Source: DVED01 sp963838375 | GTDB taxonomy: Bacteria; Cyanobacteriota; Cyanobacteriia; Cyanobacteriales; Geitlerinemataceae | NCBI GenBank assembly: GCA_963838375.1 | Contig: CAWIQY010000015.1 | Span: forward strand, 248,001-312,000 | DNA length: 64,000 nt | Direction: 5' to 3' | Shown: positions 45,376 to 54,944 of the stretch, one piece after another | Numbering within the stretch: the stretch's first letter is position 1 | Layout of the letters: each line of letters opens with the position of its first letter | Translations under genes and position numbers: made by a program | The notes under the pieces: model-generated | The model's input: only the letters and a program-made list of their open reading frames with translations | Told to the model about the DNA's origin: nothing | Database searches by the model: none

Positions 45376-45648
45376 ATGGTCAAAGTTCTCATTCCCACAC
45401 CGTTGCAAAATTTAACCAAGAACCAAGCAACTTTAGAGTGTAGTGCCAGTTCCGTGGAAGAACTGATCGAAGCGCTGGAAACAAATTGTCCCGGCATCAA
45501 AGCGCGGCTGTGCGACGAAGCGGGAAAACCCCGGCGCTTCCTCAACTTCTACGTCAACAGCGAAGATATTCGTTTCCTGGAGGGGACGGATACGAAGTTA
45601 CAAGATGGCGATGAAGTGAGTATCGTTCCTGCCGTAGCCGGCGGTTGA
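45376..45648 (+). CDS. MoaD/ThiS-family sulfur-carrier protein (CysO-like)
   Basis: 90 residues starting MVKVLIPTPLQNLTKNQATL and ending DGDEVSIVPAVAGG, a free C-terminal Gly-Gly. The loop ARLCDEAGKPRRFLNFYVN and length are like CysO/ThiS carriers that donate sulfide as thiocarboxylate to PLP synthases (as CysO to CysM in Mycobacterium). ATG 45376 is used because the longer frame is only the heptamer repeat translated. It is 130 bp after thrC, and functional coupling is an inference. Confidence 0.87.
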   Translation: MVKVLIPTPLQNLTKNQATLECSASSVEELIEALETNCPGIKARLCDEAGKPRRFLNFYVNSEDIRFLEGTDTKLQDGDEVSIVPAVAGG

Positions 45649-45857
45649 TCGATCGCGAAGATATTTTAGCTTAATCGATCGCGAGTTTTGCCTCAAATTC
45701 CACACAGAACTGAGAAGACTGAATGTTTTCGTTCTGGTGGGGTTTGAGTCTTCTTTGACGTACCTTGGTGTCCTAGAGGATCGAGGATTCCTTAACTTCA
45801 GAACGGGTAAAAGATGGATAATCATAGGGATTCAACCGAATACCCGATCGATCTCCC

Positions 45858-46343
45858 ATGACACCTCAACGCGATTCCCATCTCCAAACACTCCAACACA
45901 TACGCCAACTCAGTCGCGTACTCGACAGTGCCATCGGCATTCCCGGAACCCGGTTTCGTTTCGGTCTCGATCCCATTTTAGGTTTGATTCCCGGTGGGGG
46001 AGATTTGGTGGGATCGCTACTGTCAGCATATATCGTTTTTAGAGCCGCCCAGATGGGCGTACCGACCGAAAGTTTGCGGAAAATGGTGACCAATATTTTG
46101 GTGGAATCTCTGTTGGGAACTGTTCCGTTAGTGGGCGATGTTTTCGATATGGGTTGGAAAGCCAATGTCCGCAATGTCGAGTTGCTCGAAGCACACCTGG
46201 GCTCTCCCGAACCCGCCAAGGCTGCCAATATGGGATTTATCATCGTCGCCCTCCTCGCGTTAATTTTGGTGGTGGTGCTGCTGGCAATGGTGACAGTGGC
46301 AATTGCCCGACTGCTGCTAAGCTTTGTCAGCGGTCTATCTTAA
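45858..46343 (+). CDS. DUF4112 membrane protein
   Basis: 161 residues. The DUF4112 core is DSAIGIPGTRFRFGLDPILG, LIPGGGDLVGSLLSAYIV and LLGTVPLVGDVFDMGWKANV. A C-terminal hydrophobic helix pair follows (MGFIIVALLALILVVVLLAM). No function is known. It is not clearly in an operon. Confidence 0.85.
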   Translation: MTPQRDSHLQTLQHIRQLSRVLDSAIGIPGTRFRFGLDPILGLIPGGGDLVGSLLSAYIVFRAAQMGVPTESLRKMVTNILVESLLGTVPLVGDVFDMGWKANVRNVELLEAHLGSPEPAKAANMGFIIVALLALILVVVLLAMVTVAIARLLLSFVSGLS

Positions 46344-46788
46344 AACGTTTTTGGCAGGGTCAGCGAAACTGGCTGAGCGTTAGCGATGATCGATCTGCTC
46401 GTTTTCTAGATTTCCAACTCGGTTCGGACGATCGATCGTTCGCTTTTCCCCCTCAAAATTCACTGAACCCAAGTAGGAGCGCACCCAAAAGTGGGAAAAT
46501 TAGCACATTGAGGTCATTGGGATGAAAATTCAAGGAATGATATCGTGAAAGCCTTGCCAGCAGACGAAGAGAAGCTTTTTGAGCAGATGATTAAACCGAT
46601 AAGTCAATTCCGATCGATCGATCGGAATATCTAATCAATCCGGCGAGCGGAGGAATGATTAAAAAAAACTATCGATCGACAGACAATATTTCCCGGTACG
46701 GTACGTAGAAGACTGTGTCACGATCGCTCGATCGCGAGCTATGTTTATCCGACAGAACCCCCTCACGTCAGTTTCAAGTTTGCCCGCT
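46344..46788. other. Intergenic region with a 22-bp palindrome
   Basis: 445 bp with no gene seen. ATTCCGATCGA and its complement form a perfect 22-bp palindrome at 46607-46628, made of overlapping CGATCG sites. A weaker dyad, GGACGATCGATCGTTC, is near 46428. Confidence 0.55.
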
Positions 46789-47256
46789 ATGCCTCAAGTT
46801 GTTTTGATCGAGCCGCAAATTCCCCCCAATACCGGAAATATTGCCCGAACTTGTGCGGCGACGGGGACGCCACTACATTTAGTGGGTCCGTTGGGTTTCC
46901 AAATTGACGATCGCTATCTCAAACGAGCGGGTTTGGACTACTGGCCCTACGTCGATTGGCACTATCACGAATCCCTGGAAACGTTTCAAACCGTCCGCCA
47001 GGAGCAAAAAGGGCGATCGATCGGATTTAGCACTCGCGGACAGTGTAGTTATGTTAAGTTTTCGTTTCAAACCGATGACTACTTATTGTTTGGTAGTGAG
47101 ACAACAGGTTTGTCCGTTGAGGTACTGGAAGCGTGCGATGCTACAGTCTATATTCCCATGGCACAACCCCGTGTTCGCAGCTTGAATCTGTCTGTGAGTG
47201 CGGCATTGGGACTTTTTGAAGCGCGACGCCAATTGGGACTTCTGGAGGTCGTGTAA
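46789..47256 (+). CDS. trmL: tRNA (cytidine/uridine-34-2'-O)-methyltransferase TrmL
   Basis: A 155-residue SPOUT methyltransferase beginning MPQVVLIEPQIPPNTGNIAR. Conserved blocks: TGTPLHLVGPLGFQ, RAGLDYWPYVD, LLFGSETTGLS and IPMAQPRVRSLNLSVSAALG, the last forming the trefoil knot. It methylates the wobble base of tRNA-Leu. An in-frame ATG at 46741 lacks family similarity. Confidence 0.92.
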   Translation: MPQVVLIEPQIPPNTGNIARTCAATGTPLHLVGPLGFQIDDRYLKRAGLDYWPYVDWHYHESLETFQTVRQEQKGRSIGFSTRGQCSYVKFSFQTDDYLLFGSETTGLSVEVLEACDATVYIPMAQPRVRSLNLSVSAALGLFEARRQLGLLEVV

Positions 47257-47900
47257 TGCTCGGTCAATCAGGGTTACACAAGCGACGATCTCTCTCCAAA
47301 ATTGAGAACGAAGAAGAATAGTCAGACCGGATTATCCGACAGCCATTCCCTTGTGGTACTGTTAATAGACTTCAAAACTATGCAACTATTGAGGCGATCG
47401 CATCAGCCATCTGATAAGAAATTTCTATCAAACCACCATCAACTCAGGCGAGCGTTACACGCGGCATCTTAGATCCTTCAAACCCTTACGTGGCAGGAAA
47501 AATATGCCCAGATCTCTACCGACCGCGATCGAGATCGCCGATTCCCTGTGAGCCGATCGCTTCTCAATGTAGACTTGCTGTTTTACCAGAAAACAGCGTA
47601 AATTCTCGGTTAGGTTCAGACAGTTTCCCAACTGTCCGAGCATTCGGCTCCGGCAGTCAACATTCCTGTTCAACTGCACGGTGTGGGTGCATCTCTAGAG
47701 CAAACGTCATTTAAGCAACGTCAAGAGTTTTTTATACAAAATAGTTGCGATTTCCCACAAGCTGAGTTAATCTTTCTTAAGCATCTTGACTGTCAGTGAT
47801 TTGGATCGGGATCTAAGGGTGATTGGCATCACGTCAAGGTTAATCGGCGAGTTTTGCTCAAGACTGCTCACTATTGGTTAATTACTAGGAGGTCGTTTTT
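47257..47900. other. Long leader upstream of the LysM-M23 gene
   Basis: 644 bp without a gene. TAGGAGG just before 47901 is the ribosome-binding site. Upstream genes of this class sometimes carry a ydaO-type riboswitch, but I could not find that motif here. Its length leaves room for an RNA element or distal promoter. Confidence 0.45.
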
Positions 47901-49889
47901 TTGAAACGAGCATTTCCGAATCAAGTCAATTCTGCCCCGGCATGCGAAACGGACGCTAATGCGACAACGGGACTGTCTAAGTCGGCACAAGGCGAGGGAA
48001 ACCGCCGAGTGCATCTCTCAGCAGCTACCATCGGGTTAGCCATTTCTATGGGCGCTTCGGGTCTATTGTTGCCCGGTCAAGGAGATGCGGCGATGGCTGC
48101 AAAGCCAGATGCCTCTCGCGATCGAGCAGCTCTATCTCCCTCTGTTTCCGATGGGGGCGGTGTTCCCCAAGTTGAAGCCGTGGAGTCCAAAGCCAAATTG
48201 GCTTTGGAAGCCCAGCAACCGAAACAATCGTCATGGCAATCTCATTCTAAAGAACCCGCTCTTGTCGGCTCGACGGTTGAAAGCGATCGACAGGCGACCG
48301 CACCCGACGAGCAAACAGAACAATTCAGTGCTCCAGAGACTGCCTTTGGCAAACAAAAAGTGGAAAAAGTCGCCACTGAGGACTTCTCTGCAACACCTTT
48401 CCCATCCCTGTCTGTCAAACGCGCGACCTCGAAAAAAATAGCGCCGAACTCACAACAGAGATTCAACGACTCCGTACAGTTGTCCGAAGAACTGCCCCAT
48501 TCAGAGTTTGCCGATCCAAGTGCTTCGTCTCCAACACAGCCCACACGGATGCAGTCTAAACGGACAGTTTCCCCAAGTACCCTACACCAGGTTGCTCCCG
48601 GAGAAACAATCTACTCGATCGCCCGCCAGTATGGCGTTTCTGAGAATGAGCTAGAAGCTATCAATCAATTGAGCGATCCAACTCTACTCAAAGCCGGTGA
48701 ATCGATCGCATTGCCCAGCAATATCAAGCGCATTACCCCAGCAGTTCTCTCTGTTTTTGGAACTGAGATTGCCTCGACCCCAAAGACAGTCAAGGCGAAC
48801 GAACCTAAAGTGGCACTCCTAGAAGCCACTCTGGACGCTTCTGTGTCTGCCGATCCGATGTCTACCGAATCTACGGAATCCCAATTGACCCTAGGGAAAG
48901 CCAAGTCGGACAGTCAAGCATCCAAAGTCGTGCAAACATCTCCGACGCTCCAGATCTCTTTGGCGGCAAGCGAGGAAACCGAAGAGACCACACAGCGTTT
49001 GGCGAATAAACTCAAAAGACAGCCCGAGAGTTCGAACAACGCCTACGTTGAAGAGTTGAGATCCGAGGTCAGCCAACTCCGTTCTAAATATCGCGTCGAA
49101 CGTGAAACAAGCACGGCAAATGCGGCAGCTCTCCCAACGAATCCAAATTCAGATTCAACCAACTTATCGGATGAAACCGAGTTAGCCGAACTGGCTAGAC
49201 AAATCAATCCGGAGTTTAACCCCCAGCAGCATACTGCGGCTCTACAATCCGCCGGTTTGAAACCTTGGGCAGAACCTCATGCCAGCATCGACCCCGAGCT
49301 ACAAAGCGAACCTCAGGCAGAAATCCCGACGGATGAAACTGCTGTCGCGGTGACATCTTCGACCGAAGCCCAAGATAAGGTGAGTGCTGCCCCATTGGGT
49401 GCGTCCAATTACGCTCCGATTCGTCCGCCCCAGCTCGTTTCTCCGGAACTGCCGGCTTTATCCAGTCCCCAAGCTTATCTCCCGAAACCGTCAGGCTACC
49501 AACAGGAAATAACAGGGTTTATTTGGCCCTCTCGAGGAATACTCACCTCGGGTTACGGTTGGCGCTGGGGTCGGATGCATAAAGGGATCGATATTGCGGC
49601 AGATGTAGGTACGCCCGTTGTGGCTGTAGCCCCTGGAGTTGTCACCTATGCGTCTTGGAACGATGGCGGCTATGGCAATCTGGTCGAGATCACTCATGCC
49701 GACGGCAGTGTGACCGTATATGCCCACAACGATCGCATCCTCGTTCGCGAGGGGCAACGAGTTGAGCAAGGAGAGCAAGTTTCCGAAATGGGTAGCACCG
49801 GATTTAGTACCGGACCTCACTTACACTTTGAGTTGCATCCCGGCGGACAAGGAGCAGTCGATCCAATGGCTTTTCTACCCCAAGAATAA
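47901..49889 (+). CDS. LysM-M23 peptidoglycan endopeptidase
   Basis: 662 residues, TTG start after TAGGAGG. An N-terminal hydrophobic segment (AATIGLAISMGASGLLLPGQ) acts as signal or anchor. A LysM domain is at about 230-275 (HQVAPGETIYSIARQYGVSE), then a long low-complexity linker rich in Glu/Ser/Thr, then the M23 domain at about 538-656. Zinc and catalytic residues lie in MHKGIDIAADVGTPVVAVAP, VTVYAHNDRI and GPHLHFELHPGG. It should cut cell-wall peptides or activate amidases during division or septal remodelling. Confidence 0.9.
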   Translation: MKRAFPNQVNSAPACETDANATTGLSKSAQGEGNRRVHLSAATIGLAISMGASGLLLPGQGDAAMAAKPDASRDRAALSPSVSDGGGVPQVEAVESKAKLALEAQQPKQSSWQSHSKEPALVGSTVESDRQATAPDEQTEQFSAPETAFGKQKVEKVATEDFSATPFPSLSVKRATSKKIAPNSQQRFNDSVQLSEELPHSEFADPSASSPTQPTRMQSKRTVSPSTLHQVAPGETIYSIARQYGVSENELEAINQLSDPTLLKAGESIALPSNIKRITPAVLSVFGTEIASTPKTVKANEPKVALLEATLDASVSADPMSTESTESQLTLGKAKSDSQASKVVQTSPTLQISLAASEETEETTQRLANKLKRQPESSNNAYVEELRSEVSQLRSKYRVERETSTANAAALPTNPNSDSTNLSDETELAELARQINPEFNPQQHTAALQSAGLKPWAEPHASIDPELQSEPQAEIPTDETAVAVTSSTEAQDKVSAAPLGASNYAPIRPPQLVSPELPALSSPQAYLPKPSGYQQEITGFIWPSRGILTSGYGWRWGRMHKGIDIAADVGTPVVAVAPGVVTYASWNDGGYGNLVEITHADGSVTVYAHNDRILVREGQRVEQGEQVSEMGSTGFSTGPHLHFELHPGGQGAVDPMAFLPQE

Positions 49890-50216
49890 GCCCGGAAGAT
49901 AACGTGAATTTACCGGAAGTACGGAGTTGAGGAGTTAATAGTCAAGACTCCCCCGGCAGATCGGAAAAAATCTCGTATTCCTACTTGCTGAATTAAAACT
50001 CGGTAAATTGGGTGAAATCGGTAGAGGAGTTGAAAGTCGATGTCGATCGAACCAACGGTGTTGATTTAACACTGGAGATCGAGGTGGAGTGGTAGTGTGT
50101 GAGGAGAGGTCTGTATTGTCAGACCAATGTGTTGGGGTTGTGGTGTTATTAACTAACGTGCAATAAGAAAGTGCAATAAGAAGTTTACTTAGATTGTTTA
50201 CAGTGATGACCGAGTT
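49890..50216. other. Intergenic region between the M23 peptidase and ABC ATPase genes
   Basis: 327 bp. I see no open frame with support and no clear terminator. A duplicated GTGCAATAAGAA (about 50158-50181) precedes the ABC gene. Confidence 0.4.
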
Positions 50217-51194
50217 ATGAACCCCGTCGCTTCCCAAGTTGAGCGGATGAGTACCGATTCTCATATTGCTGTGTGGGCGGAAGGCATCTGCAAACGCTAC
50301 CGTACGGGGTTCTGGTTAAACCGAACAATCGAATCTCTCAAAGGGTGTTCGATCGAAATCTATCGAGGAGAGACCTTTGGACTGCTTGGACCCAACGGAG
50401 CGGGTAAAACGACGTTATTGAAGATTCTTCTGGGAATTGTCCGCCCGAGTGCCGGTCAGGGCACTCTGTTGGGTTATCCCCTAGGCGACCGTCGCGCTCG
50501 TTATCGGGTAGGGTATTTACCAGAAACCCCTTACTTTTACGACTATTTAACGGCTTGGGAGTTTTTAAGGTTCGTCGCCGGATTGTGTGAGGTTCCACCC
50601 GGCGTGCAACGGCAGCGGATTCCAGAGTTACTCGATCGTGTCGGGTTAGATCGCTCAACGGCTCGTAAAAAACCGCTCAAGCAGTATTCTAAAGGGATGC
50701 TCCAGCGGTTGGGTATGGCACAAGCTTTGATCGACGATCCAGAAGTGGTATTTTTAGATGAACCGATGTCGGGTCTCGATCCCACGGGACGCTATCAAAT
50801 GCGAGAAACAATTTTGGCATTGAAAGCCCAGGGGAAAACCATCTTTTTTAATAGCCATATTCTGGCGGATGTGGAGAAAATCTGCGATCGAGTTGCCATT
50901 TTAGCCCGAGGTGAATTGATTTGTGCGGGTTCCCTCCAGGCTCTGTTGGGGACGGAAAATCAATATCGAGTTCGAGGTTGTGGGGGTCAACACGAGGTCT
51001 TGAAAGAGTGGATACCGAATATCCGCATGGAAGCTGCCTATTGGCAGGGCGAATTACAGGGAAAGGTTGAGGACTTTCTAGCCAGCTTGCATTTGATGGA
51101 TGCGCAACTCATTTCTTTGAATTTAACTCGTCCGACCTTAGAAGAGTTTTTCTTACAAAAATTGCAGGAAGTCGGCATTTTTGAAAGTCGATAA
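50217..51194 (+). CDS. ABC transporter ATP-binding protein
   Basis: 325 residues. Walker A GPNGAGKTT, Q-loop YLPETPYFYDYLT, signature YSKGMLQRLGMAQ, Walker B VVFLDEPMSGLDPTG and H-loop FNSHILADVEK. A C-terminal domain of about 90 residues (QYRVRGCGGQHEV to LEEFFLQKL) is typical of multidrug/lipid exporter ATPases of the CcmA/NatA type. No permease is adjacent, so the substrate is unknown. ATG 50247 is an alternative start. Confidence 0.9.
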   Translation: MNPVASQVERMSTDSHIAVWAEGICKRYRTGFWLNRTIESLKGCSIEIYRGETFGLLGPNGAGKTTLLKILLGIVRPSAGQGTLLGYPLGDRRARYRVGYLPETPYFYDYLTAWEFLRFVAGLCEVPPGVQRQRIPELLDRVGLDRSTARKKPLKQYSKGMLQRLGMAQALIDDPEVVFLDEPMSGLDPTGRYQMRETILALKAQGKTIFFNSHILADVEKICDRVAILARGELICAGSLQALLGTENQYRVRGCGGQHEVLKEWIPNIRMEAAYWQGELQGKVEDFLASLHLMDAQLISLNLTRPTLEEFFLQKLQEVGIFESR

Positions 51195-51197
51195 GAG

Positions 51198-51231
51198 TTG
51201 TCCTTTGTCCTTTTTGAGTGACAAAGGACAA
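51198..51231. terminator. Terminator between convergent ABC ATPase and rpsU
   Basis: TTGTCCTTTGTC and GACAAAGGACAA pair over 12 bp around a ten-base loop. It lies 4 bp after the ABC gene stop and 10 bp before the rpsU stop, so it can serve both. Confidence 0.75.
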
Positions 51232-51240
51232 GGGGTAAAG

Positions 51241-51417
51241 CTAGCGAAAACGCTTCTTACGCCGTGCTATGGCTTTGCGTTTTCGCTTTTCGATAGGGGT
51301 TTCAAAGTGACGCCGACGCTTGATGTCGGCAAATATCCCCGCCTTGGAAACTTGACGCTTAAATCGACGTAGCGCTGATTCAATCTCTTCGTTTTCACCT
51401 ACAACCACTTGGGTCAT
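51241..51417 (-). CDS. rpsU: 30S ribosomal protein bS21
   Basis: 58 residues: MTQVVVGENEEIESALRRFK, then VSKAGIFADIKRRRHFETP and a very basic tail ending KAIARRKKRFR, the bS21 signature. ATG 51417 follows GGAGGAGGTAATA, a very strong ribosome-binding site. The gene is small and easily missed. bS21 helps place mRNA on the 30S subunit. Confidence 0.95.
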   Translation of the reverse strand: MTQVVVGENEEIESALRRFKRQVSKAGIFADIKRRRHFETPIEKRKRKAIARRKKRFR

Positions 51418-52452
51418 TATTACCTCCTCCTAAAAAACTTATAAAGTTAGTTAACTAGACTAGATTGATTATAAACCACGAACTCCAGAAATGTAGAGCC
51501 GGTACACGATCGTTGCTGATTCGACTGTGTTACTGTCACGCTCCACCATACATCCTAAGCTCGGGTGATTTGGAGCCATCTCAGTCAAAATAGGAGGTCA
51601 GAGAAATAGGAGTCGAAAAAAAATGTCCCCCCATCTAGAATCTAGATAGGTGGGGACACAACAGAGTTTAGAAGTTCATTTCCTCATCATTTTAAGATTT
51701 GTTGCCGATTTGTCTATCCTCCAAATGGAGGATTTGAAAAAAAATTGTAGCTGACAGTCTGATACTTACATCTCGGTCATTCTTTAGCACTCGAAGATTG
51801 CCGGCAGATGAGGTGCTTTTTGGGAGGTTGTTAGAGATTGCACATATATCCATTACCGCATCGATGGGAAGCTTTTCCACCTAGTTCCAAAATCAGCCCT
51901 AAATTTTTCTATGAAGTCAGAGACTATCCTCTGGAACTTTATGAAGATTCCCAATCTTCGCTCTGGCGACATCTGGTGTTTTATACAGCGGCGCTAACAG
52001 GATCTGTTGAACTCCCGAAATTCTCTCAGAACTTGTTTGTTGGCAGTCATTGGCAGAGCGAAACCTTACAGCGCAAACCGCTGCTATGCGGTACACTCAA
52101 GAACGGTAAAATAGCGCAAACTGTGTTCGATCATAGCTGCTACTGTACCTCATAAGAGCGGGAACCGCTGTATCTCGATCGATCGTCGCGGAGCGTCTCT
52201 TTCTAAAGGCAGACTAGCAAATCTACCTTTAGAAAGATCTTTTCCTGATGAAATCAAGATATAATAACACTTAAAGGAACTAAATCATTTTTTTGTTGAT
52301 TTACAGTCCCTCTCTACTAATGGTGGTTCAACTCTCATATTTTGCAATGGTGAAAAGGATAGAGTGAATACCAAAGCGAATAAGACGGGGGAATAGCGGG
52401 GTCAGGTATCTGTAAAAATTTTCGATTTAGGTAAAATTTGGGAGGCTACAAT
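51418..52452. other. 1-kb region with one weak open frame and an imperfect hairpin
   Basis: An imperfect hairpin (TGTCCCC..CATCTAGA / TCTAGAT..GTGGGGACA) lies at 51624-51657. An open frame at 51838-52155 (plus, 105 codons; contains DYPLELYEDSQSSLWRHLVF) has no recognised family and no clear ribosome-binding site. It could be a short orphan gene or a gene remnant. Nothing else is seen. Confidence 0.4.
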
Positions 52453-52719
52453 ATGATGGGTATTTTAAGTTGGGTGGTTTTAGGTCTGATTGCTGGGGCG
52501 CTGGCAAAACTAATTTATCCGGGAAATCAGGGTGGTGGAATAATAGCCACGATAGTCCTCGGGATTCTGGGAGCACTGGCAGGAGGATATGTAGGTCAGT
52601 TGCTCGGACTGGGAGCTGCAACAGCAGGGGGATTTAGTATCGCATCGATCGTGACGGCGGTTGTTGGAGCGATGCTTCTGATCTTTATCTGGGGCTTACT
52701 AACTCAATCACGAGCATAG
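52453..52719 (+). CDS. GlsB/YeaQ/YmgE family small membrane protein
   Basis: 88 residues with three helices rich in Gly: ILSWVVLGLIAGALAKLIYP, GGGIIATIVLGILGALAGGY and IASIVTAVVGAMLLIFIWGL. This is the transglycosylase-associated (GlsB) stress protein family. ATG 52453 follows GGGAGG. Its role is general stress or envelope related and not defined. Confidence 0.9.
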   Translation: MMGILSWVVLGLIAGALAKLIYPGNQGGGIIATIVLGILGALAGGYVGQLLGLGAATAGGFSIASIVTAVVGAMLLIFIWGLLTQSRA

Positions 52720-52861
52720 ATCCGCCAGTGACGAATGGGGCAGAAGTTTAAGAAACGATCGACCTGTGAATTGTCTGGTTCTAGCAATTTGTAGACAAAA
52801 ACAAGACTTTAGAAGGGTTGAGAACGGCTTTAGAATTCAAAAAGTGAAGTAATGGAAATGG

Positions 52862-52894
52862 AAAGAGACGCGACTTTATCGCGTCTCTTTTTTT
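52862..52894 (+). terminator. Strong Rho-independent terminator
   Basis: AAAGAGACGCGA and TCGCGTCTCTTT pair over 12 bp around CTTTA and are followed by TTTT. It stands 143 bp after the GlsB-like gene. It may end that transcript or a separate small RNA. Confidence 0.85.
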
Positions 52895-53165
52895 GATGGC
52901 GCATCAGCTAAGATGTTTGGAAATTGTGAATTCCCGATTCCTTCTTCCCCGTTACCTTTGAGGGATTTAGGTATTCCCATCTGAATGCGAAGCAGCTTAG
53001 CAATAATTTGCGTTATCGAATGCGCACCGTATTTGTACCCTGCCAGAGCTTTTGGGCTATGGTGTTTTCAGCTACAGCACTAATAGATTGCGATCGCCCA
53101 AAATAGTATCTATGCCTCAATACTCATGCCAGACTCGCTTCTGGTTCTCCCGCAATCCTCATATC

Positions 53166-54863
53166 ATGAAACCTCGCATAATCGTCTGTGGCTTGGGTCG
53201 CACCGGATACAAGATATTTTCCCTACTCAGGCAGCAAGGCACTTTTGCTGTGGGAATCGGTCAAAAACCCATTCCTGGCGAAGAGGGGAATATTCTCGTC
53301 GGCGATCCGCGATCGACTGCAACTTTGATGGCAGCCGGAATTCAAAATGCCCACACTCTGATTCTTGCCGGATCGGACGATGCTTTGAACTTGGCGGTTT
53401 TAGTCCAAGCGCGATTGCTCAACCCCAAAATTTACATTGTCAATCGCCTGTTTAACGGCAGTTTGGGCGATCGCCTCGATCGCACCCTTTCTGGGCACAG
53501 TACCCTCAGCGTTTCGTCGTTGGTCGCACCCGTCTTTGCCTTTGCCGCTATGGGAAGTCAAGCCATCGGTCAACTGGATCTGTTTCGCCAAACTTGGCCG
53601 ATGCACGAAGAATACATCGACGAACAGCATCCTTGGAAGGGTTCAACCCTTCGGGATTTGTGGGACGAGCGATCGCGGATGCTGATTTATTATCTTCCCG
53701 CTCAAGGGGAAACCGATCTAGTTTCAGCGGTGGTTTGCGGACAACAAGTACAAGAAGGCGATCGCATCATTGTTGCCACCAAACCCAGCGTTCGTCTCCA
53801 TCGAAGATCTTTGCGTCAACCCCTCGATCGTCTGGCGACACGATCGAAACAATTTTTCCAACAGAGTCGATCGTCGATCCTGGCGCTATTGACCTTGCTC
53901 TTCGCCATTGCCATCGCCACCCTCACTTATACAGCAATTAACGCCAATATTTCCGTCATCGATGCCCTTTACTTTTCCGTCGGCATGATTACTGGCGCCG
54001 GTGGCGAGGAAGAGGTTGCCGAAGGTGCACCCGATATCATCAAACTGTTCACGGCGGTGATGATGCTTGCAGGTGCCGGGGCGATCGGTATTTTCTACGC
54101 ACTGCTCAACGATTTAGTTCTGGGAACCCGCTTTCGGCAGTTGTGGGCAGCGCCTCCCGTTCCCACTCGCAATCACTACATCGTTTGCGGATTAGGCGGT
54201 ATTGGCGTGCAAACCTTGAAACAACTTCTCGCCAACGGTCACGAGGTGGTGGCGATCGAAAGCGATGTCAACTGTCGATATCTCAGTATGGCGCAGTCGA
54301 TGAAAATCCCCGTCATTCATGGAGATGCCAGTCTGCCGGATACGTTGAAATCGGCAAAGATCCAAACCTGTGCCGCATTGATTGCCGTCACCAGCGACGA
54401 TATGACGAATTTAGAAATCGCGCTGACGGCAAAAGGATTAGTACCTAATTTACGTACAGTTGTTCGCAATCAAGATCCCCATTTTGCGCTGATGGTACAA
54501 CAGGTGTTCCAGTTCGAGTCGGTTCTCAGCCCGATCGAACTGGCAGCGCCTTCCTTTGCTGCTGCTGCCATTGGCGGTCGAGTATTCGGTAACGGCATGA
54601 CTTCTGGCAATCTATGGGTAGCGCTGTCGATGCGGATGACTCCAGAACATCCTTTTTGCGGGCAGTCCGTTCAAGAGGCGGCGATGAACAGCGATTTTGT
54701 TCCCCTACACATCCAGAGGAACGATCGTACCCTTAACGGCTTAGACTTGCTAGAAGTTTGCCTGGATAACGGCGATATCCTTTACATGACCATTCCAGCC
54801 AATCGTCTGGAACAACTGTGGCGAGTGTCTCCAGCTCAGCTAATCGATTTGACGAAGCGGTAA
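53166..54863 (+). CDS. Potassium channel-like protein with two RCK (TrkA-N) domains
   Basis: 565 residues from MKPRIIVCGLGRTGYKIFSL. Order: RCK/TrkA-N domain (1-about 140), a basic stretch, two membrane helices flanking a pore-like loop (SILALLTLLFAIAIATLTYT; YFSVGMITGAGGEEEVAEG; FTAVMMLAGAGAIGIFYALL), then a second TrkA-N domain (NHYIVCGLGGIGVQTLKQLL). The filter is not the classic TVGYG, so selectivity is uncertain. Its last 30 residues recur in a gene scar at 58268-58340. Confidence 0.85.
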   Translation: MKPRIIVCGLGRTGYKIFSLLRQQGTFAVGIGQKPIPGEEGNILVGDPRSTATLMAAGIQNAHTLILAGSDDALNLAVLVQARLLNPKIYIVNRLFNGSLGDRLDRTLSGHSTLSVSSLVAPVFAFAAMGSQAIGQLDLFRQTWPMHEEYIDEQHPWKGSTLRDLWDERSRMLIYYLPAQGETDLVSAVVCGQQVQEGDRIIVATKPSVRLHRRSLRQPLDRLATRSKQFFQQSRSSILALLTLLFAIAIATLTYTAINANISVIDALYFSVGMITGAGGEEEVAEGAPDIIKLFTAVMMLAGAGAIGIFYALLNDLVLGTRFRQLWAAPPVPTRNHYIVCGLGGIGVQTLKQLLANGHEVVAIESDVNCRYLSMAQSMKIPVIHGDASLPDTLKSAKIQTCAALIAVTSDDMTNLEIALTAKGLVPNLRTVVRNQDPHFALMVQQVFQFESVLSPIELAAPSFAAAAIGGRVFGNGMTSGNLWVALSMRMTPEHPFCGQSVQEAAMNSDFVPLHIQRNDRTLNGLDLLEVCLDNGDILYMTIPANRLEQLWRVSPAQLIDLTKR

Positions 54864-54899
54864 TTTGTGGCTGGAGTTAGTGGTTAGGAGATGAAGATG

Positions 54900-54932
54900 G
54901 GCTAACGTTATTAAGTCATCAAAACGTTAGCC
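54900..54932. terminator. Terminator between convergent channel and P-ATPase genes
   Basis: GGCTAACGTT and AACGTTAGCC pair over 10 bp around a 13-base loop, midway between the two stops. Confidence 0.65.
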
Positions 54933-54944
54933 TTCTTGTCGAAG

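Noticed and set aside
47257..47900. ydaO-type riboswitch before the LysM-M23 gene
   Set aside because: Considered because such genes often carry one, but I could not find the conserved core in this leader.
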